DNA of 64,000 nucleotides, from positions 620,001 through 684,000 of the forward strand of contig JAGTJL010000016.1 in assembly GCA_020746875.1 (NCBI GenBank). The letters are read 5' to 3'. Below are positions 60,000 to 64,000 of the stretch, one piece after another; the stretch's first letter is position 1; the number at the start of each line of letters is the position of its first letter. This DNA comes from Rhexocercosporidium sp. MPI-PUGE-AT-0058. Lineage: Eukaryota; Ascomycota; Leotiomycetes; Helotiales. The position numbers and the translations under genes are program-made. The notes under the pieces were generated by a model. That model had not been told where the DNA came from and searched no databases. It was given only the letters and a program-made list of their open reading frames with translations.

Positions 60000-62900
60000 C
60001 TTTTTCTTCGACTTCTTAATTAATAAGCTTTTGTTTTTAATTTATTACGCGGGCTATATAGTCTTAAGCAGTTTATATATTTCCTTTTAGTAATTTTCTA
60101 CGTTTATTTTATATATTAAGTTAATTTCTTTATATTAGCGTAATTAAGCTTTTTTAATAAAATAATAGTCTTAGGCGTCTTTTAGTCTTAGTTATTGCGT
60201 GGTTTTATACTGAATTTGAGTTAATATAAAGCTATATTAATAGATTCGTGAGGCAGAGATATTTAAGTTTTATTAATTAAAAGTATTAACTTACTTTAAT
60301 TATCTTAATAATAAGTGACAAATAGTTTAAGCCTTTAATCGATATAGCGATTTATAATTTCTATTTATTCGTTTGTCTTTTTATAATAAGTTATAAAAAG
60401 CTTAATTTTAACGCCGATAATATAATAGAATTCTTTTTAAAAAGAAGAAATAAATTAAGCGCTGTAATTAGATATAATTATTTTTAAAGTATATTTAAAT
60501 CGGTAAATCTATTAAATAAATAATTAAGCAATGCCACGAGCGTCGATATCTTAATAATAAAGAATTATAACGGAATCTTTTCTGAGGCGGTTAATAAATA
60601 TTAAAATTCAATTAAAACCGTATTTATCCTTTAAAACATCCTTATAATTTATATATAATTGTTATATAAGGTATATAAGAATAAGTAAAAGGTATAAAAA
60701 CCCTTATTATTTAGTTTATTTAAAATAAAAGTATTGACAAGCTTTGTAATTTCTTATATATTAAATATAATTTAAACCTATTTCGAACTAATAATATTTA
60801 AGAGTAAAGAATTAATAAGTCTTCTTTTCACTTAAATACGCTATAAACGGCTAGTCATAAGCCTCTCGGATTAGTCTAGTATATAATAAAGTATTCCTTT
60901 ATATATATAAACGGCCTTTAAAGTATAAGAATCCGTCTGTTATTATATAATCCTTAAGTAAAGACTTCTATTTTTTTATAAAAGACTTGCGATTATCTTA
61001 ATAAAGCTTTTTAATAAAATTAAATAAGGTTTTAAGTAATTTTAAAGTCAAATTATTAATAACGTTTTCCGTTTCCGGGGAAAGATAATAAAAAGAAATA
61101 ACGTTAATTATAAACTCATTCGCTAACTCCGTATTAATTCTAAAGTTAAAGCGATTAAGCGCAAGTAAGACTTTAAATCGGCTATTTAATTTTACTTTTT
61201 TTTTAAACTTTTAAGTCTTACTTTTTTCGATTAAAAATATTAGCTTTTTGATTTTGTTTACTTAGCGTATATATAATTTAAAAATTAAAATTAAATAAGA
61301 ATTTTATTTATTAAGCTTACTTATTTATAAAGACTTCTGTCGTTATAAAATACTTTAGAGATTAATAATCCGAATATACTTTAAGTCTGGTCCGAATGGA
61401 CATAAGTTCAGGACGTCACTTATAAAATAATCTTATAATTGTATAAAGCTCTTTATTGTAGATTTTCTAATTAGGCTTATAGCTATTTAAGACGTAAGAG
61501 TAGAATCTTAAGAGGTATTATAATCTATTAGCGTATTATTAAGAAATTATATTTATAATTACTTTATTAAAAGTGTCGGTTTTTAGTCGCGTTAGTAAGT
61601 CAAGGTTAAAATAATAAATCTTTTATATAATTAATAATTAATTTTATAATTCTTTAAAGGCCTTTTTATATTCTTTTATTTAATTCCAGGAAACCGTAAG
61701 TTAAGTAAATGTAAAGAGAAGCTTTGCGATAAATCTAAAGTTATAAATAAATTATTAATAAAAACCGTAGAAACCTAAAAAAGACTTCGTTATTATAATA
61801 GTCTTTAAGTATTTTTAGTTTCGTAACGGCTTTACTTTTTCTAAGTCGGCTTTAATTCTTTTTATAATTATAATATAATTTAAATATTTAATGCAAGTAA
61901 TATAGAATTCATACTTCTTAATATCGACTTATAAGCTAGCTTCTATAAGCTGTTTTAAAATTATTTTGACGTATTTTTTATACTCTTCCATCGATTCTGA
62001 ATAAATTAAAATATTATTAAAATATATTATATAAAAGTCGTTTAAATAATTTAATAATATGTCGTTTATATAGCGTTAATACGTGCTTAATTTATTATAG
62101 AGTCTAAAAGGTAATACTTTACATTTATAAGTCTTATATTTAGTACGGAAGGTTATATACTCTTCCGACTCGGGGTCTATTTAGATGTAATTAAATGCGG
62201 CTTAAATATTAAGTTTAATAAATATTTTAGCTTTTAATACGTAGAAAAGAAGCTTGTCGATTCTCGGTATAAAATATAAGTCTTTTTACGTTAACGTATT
62301 TAAACGACGGTAATTAATACAGAAACGTAACTTTTTATTACTCTTCTTTATAAAAAGGACGGGAGAGGCGAAGGGACTTTGACTCGTCTCGATAAACCTT
62401 TTATTAAGATTCTTTAAAAGATATTCTTTTAATACTTTTAATTCCTTTATTAATTAATAATATAAAAAAAAAACAAGAATTAAGTAATAAAGCCTTTAAT
62501 TAAATTTTATAATCGTAATATTAATAAAATAATAAAACGTTTAACTCTATCTTAGAAAATGCTTTCTTAAGAAGTTAATATTACTTCGGAAGCTTTTTAA
62601 TTATAATTCGGAGGGTATTTAAATCTTCTTTTTTATATTTTTCTTATAAGACTTAGTTTATTTTATAAATACTAGTTATAAAGAACTTAATATTCTTATT
62701 TTTTATATTAAAATAAAATATATTTACGCTAATCTTATAAATAAAAAAGGAAGTTCTCTACGAAGTTATAATAAGTTCCGGGCGACGGCGTAGTCGTAAA
62801 TAAAGCTTCTTTACCTTTAGTTTTCCGACCGATTCTAATAATAAGGGTTCCGGAGCTATTTTTGACTCTTATTCTTTAAAGGAATTCTCCGGTAACGTTA

Positions 62901-63300
62901 ATATTTATATATAATTAATAGCGAATTAACAGTATCGTCGTCTCCGATTAATTTAATTCATAATTAAGTTACGTCGGTTAGCATTTAATTAATAATAATC
63001 AGTAATTCTTACTTAGCTTTAATAAGGAGCGATATAATTAATTCTTTTATTTAATAAGGAATTCGTAAATATATAAAGGGCTATATAAGACGGTTATTAA
63101 TTAAATCGAGTTTAACGTAAAAGCGTCTTATTTATTTAACGTTAATTATTATATTTTAATTTCTTAAGTTAAATACGATAAAAGGGTAATTATATACGCG
63201 TTTATTATTTATTATTAAATAAAGACGTATATAATAAAAGGCGTGGCTTCGTACGGAATTCTAAAAGCCACAAATTAAAATAATATAAAGGAGAAGTAAA
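60000..63300 (-). pseudogene. W pol remnant
   Basis: The RT fingers at about 62,290-62,400 read FASPVLFIKKSNKKLRFCI, then NYRRLN. The active site at about 61,985-62,040 reads IIYFNNILIYSESMEEY (YxDDILIYSESxEEH with both Asp lost). RNase H and integrase follow toward 60,000 but were not resolved motif by motif. Confidence 0.75.
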
Positions 63301-63619
63301 ATCTTCACTCTTAAGGCCTTCGAAAGGCGTACGGAAAGGGTTTAATTTATAAAGAGATAACCGTTTATTTTAATATTTATTAAAGTAGAAAGTGTAACGT
63401 TATATTTATTTATATTAATAATATAAGAAATTAAAAATTATTTTCTTTTTATAAAAGAGTTTAAATTAAGCTTTAATAAATTACATTTACGTAGACTTAA
63501 GAAGGAGTCTTTCTTTAAGCTTTTTCGTTTTCTTTTATTTATTCTTTTAATAATTCCTCTTATTTTTCTCTTAATTTTACGCCTTTTTCTTCGATTCCTT
63601 TGTTTATAAATTAAACCTT

Positions 63620-63685
63620 AAAAGTCTTAAGGCAGTTACTTTTATAATAACTAAATTTACTACAATTATAATATTTAATTAAATT
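63620..63685 (-). pseudogene. W nucleocapsid zinc knuckle
   Basis: The minus strand reads IKYYNCSKFSYYKSNCL, matching C-x2-C-x4-H-x4-C with the first Cys and the His changed to Tyr, as RIP would do (TGC to TAC, CAC to TAC). Confidence 0.65.
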
Positions 63686-64000
63686 ATCGCTTATAAAAGT
63701 CTAAGGCCTTAAATATATAAAGCTTTAGCGCGGTAAAAAGAAAGTAAATTATTATTAAAGAATAAAAGAGCGTTAAAATAAAATAAAAAAAGATTAATAA
63801 GCGAAAGTAATTTTTTAAGTAAACGTTTAAGTAAAAGAGGTAATTTAACCTGAACCGGACGGCTTCCGAGTTATATTTGAGGTGCGAGTTAAAATGAAAT
63901 TTAAGTTAAGTATACGATTCCGGCGGTTCTTTAAGTTTAATAAAATAAAATAAAAAACTATTTTATTATAATTATTCCCTTAAGTTAACTTAATAATAAA

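Larger units (their letters stand above)
59565..64000 (-). mobile_element. Ty3/Gypsy chromovirus W (minus strand), runs off the window
   Basis: Minus-strand order from right to left: zinc knuckle (about 63,625-63,680), reverse transcriptase (about 62,400-61,950), a long RNase H/integrase stretch, and a chromodomain at about 59,570-59,780. It differs from G in its blocks (for example FASPVLFIKKSNKKLRFCI). The upstream part of gag and the 5' LTR lie beyond 64,000. RIP stops are frequent. Confidence 0.8.

Overview
This window looks like nuclear DNA of a filamentous ascomycete (Pezizomycotina). About nine tenths of it is extremely AT-rich sequence in which CA and TG dinucleotides are scarce, TA is abundant and most surviving C and G sit in CG. 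Recognisable transposon reading frames are full of TAA/TAG exactly where the families have Gln or Trp codons. That is the mark of repeat-induced point mutation (RIP), a process known only in fungi. The genus cannot be told from the sequence.

Layout. (1) 1-24,372 is a nest of transposons: a Ty3/Gypsy chromovirus fragment (family G, copy G3) was hit by a Fot1/pogo-type DNA transposon (T), which was hit by a large Gypsy element on the minus strand (U), which was hit by a second family G chromovirus (G1, 12,287-20,576, with near-identical LTRs and a 5-bp target duplication). (2) About 24,373-29,880 is an island of ordinary base composition, broken by an AT-rich wedge (about 25,811-26,760). It holds the only convincing intact gene: a minus-strand, intron-free frame for a secreted, 12-cysteine protein of 425 residues (26,831-28,108). 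(3) 29,884-39,337 is a third family G copy (G2), carrying two short Mutator-type non-autonomous elements (B, C) and a 339-bp TAA microsatellite. (4) 39,572-42,073 is a 2.5-kb Mutator-like element (A) with a RIP-broken transposase, whose terminal repeats match those of B and C. (5) About 42,600-44,993 holds minus-strand fragments of a Ty1/Copia element and of another Gypsy element (V). (6) 44,994-57,550 is a second, truncated copy of the U tail, hit by a pogo-type element (Y, 47,464-56,634, TA target), itself hit by a Gypsy element (Z, 48,473-55,202, CCTTA target duplication). (7) 57,551 onward holds one end of another Mutator-type element (D) and then a fourth Gypsy chromovirus (W, minus strand), which runs off the window.

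How it fits together. Nothing in the repeat part can encode a working protein. Insertion order can be read from target duplications and from intact copies that preserve the unoccupied sites. The biology of most interest is the lone secreted-protein gene held in a RIP-mutated transposon desert, a setting that in plant-associated ascomycetes often holds effector-type genes (inference only). Also notable are the family of Mutator-like elements with paired boxes in their ends, and extra coding-like segments beyond pol in the G and Z retroelements. No rRNA, tRNA or CRISPR was seen.
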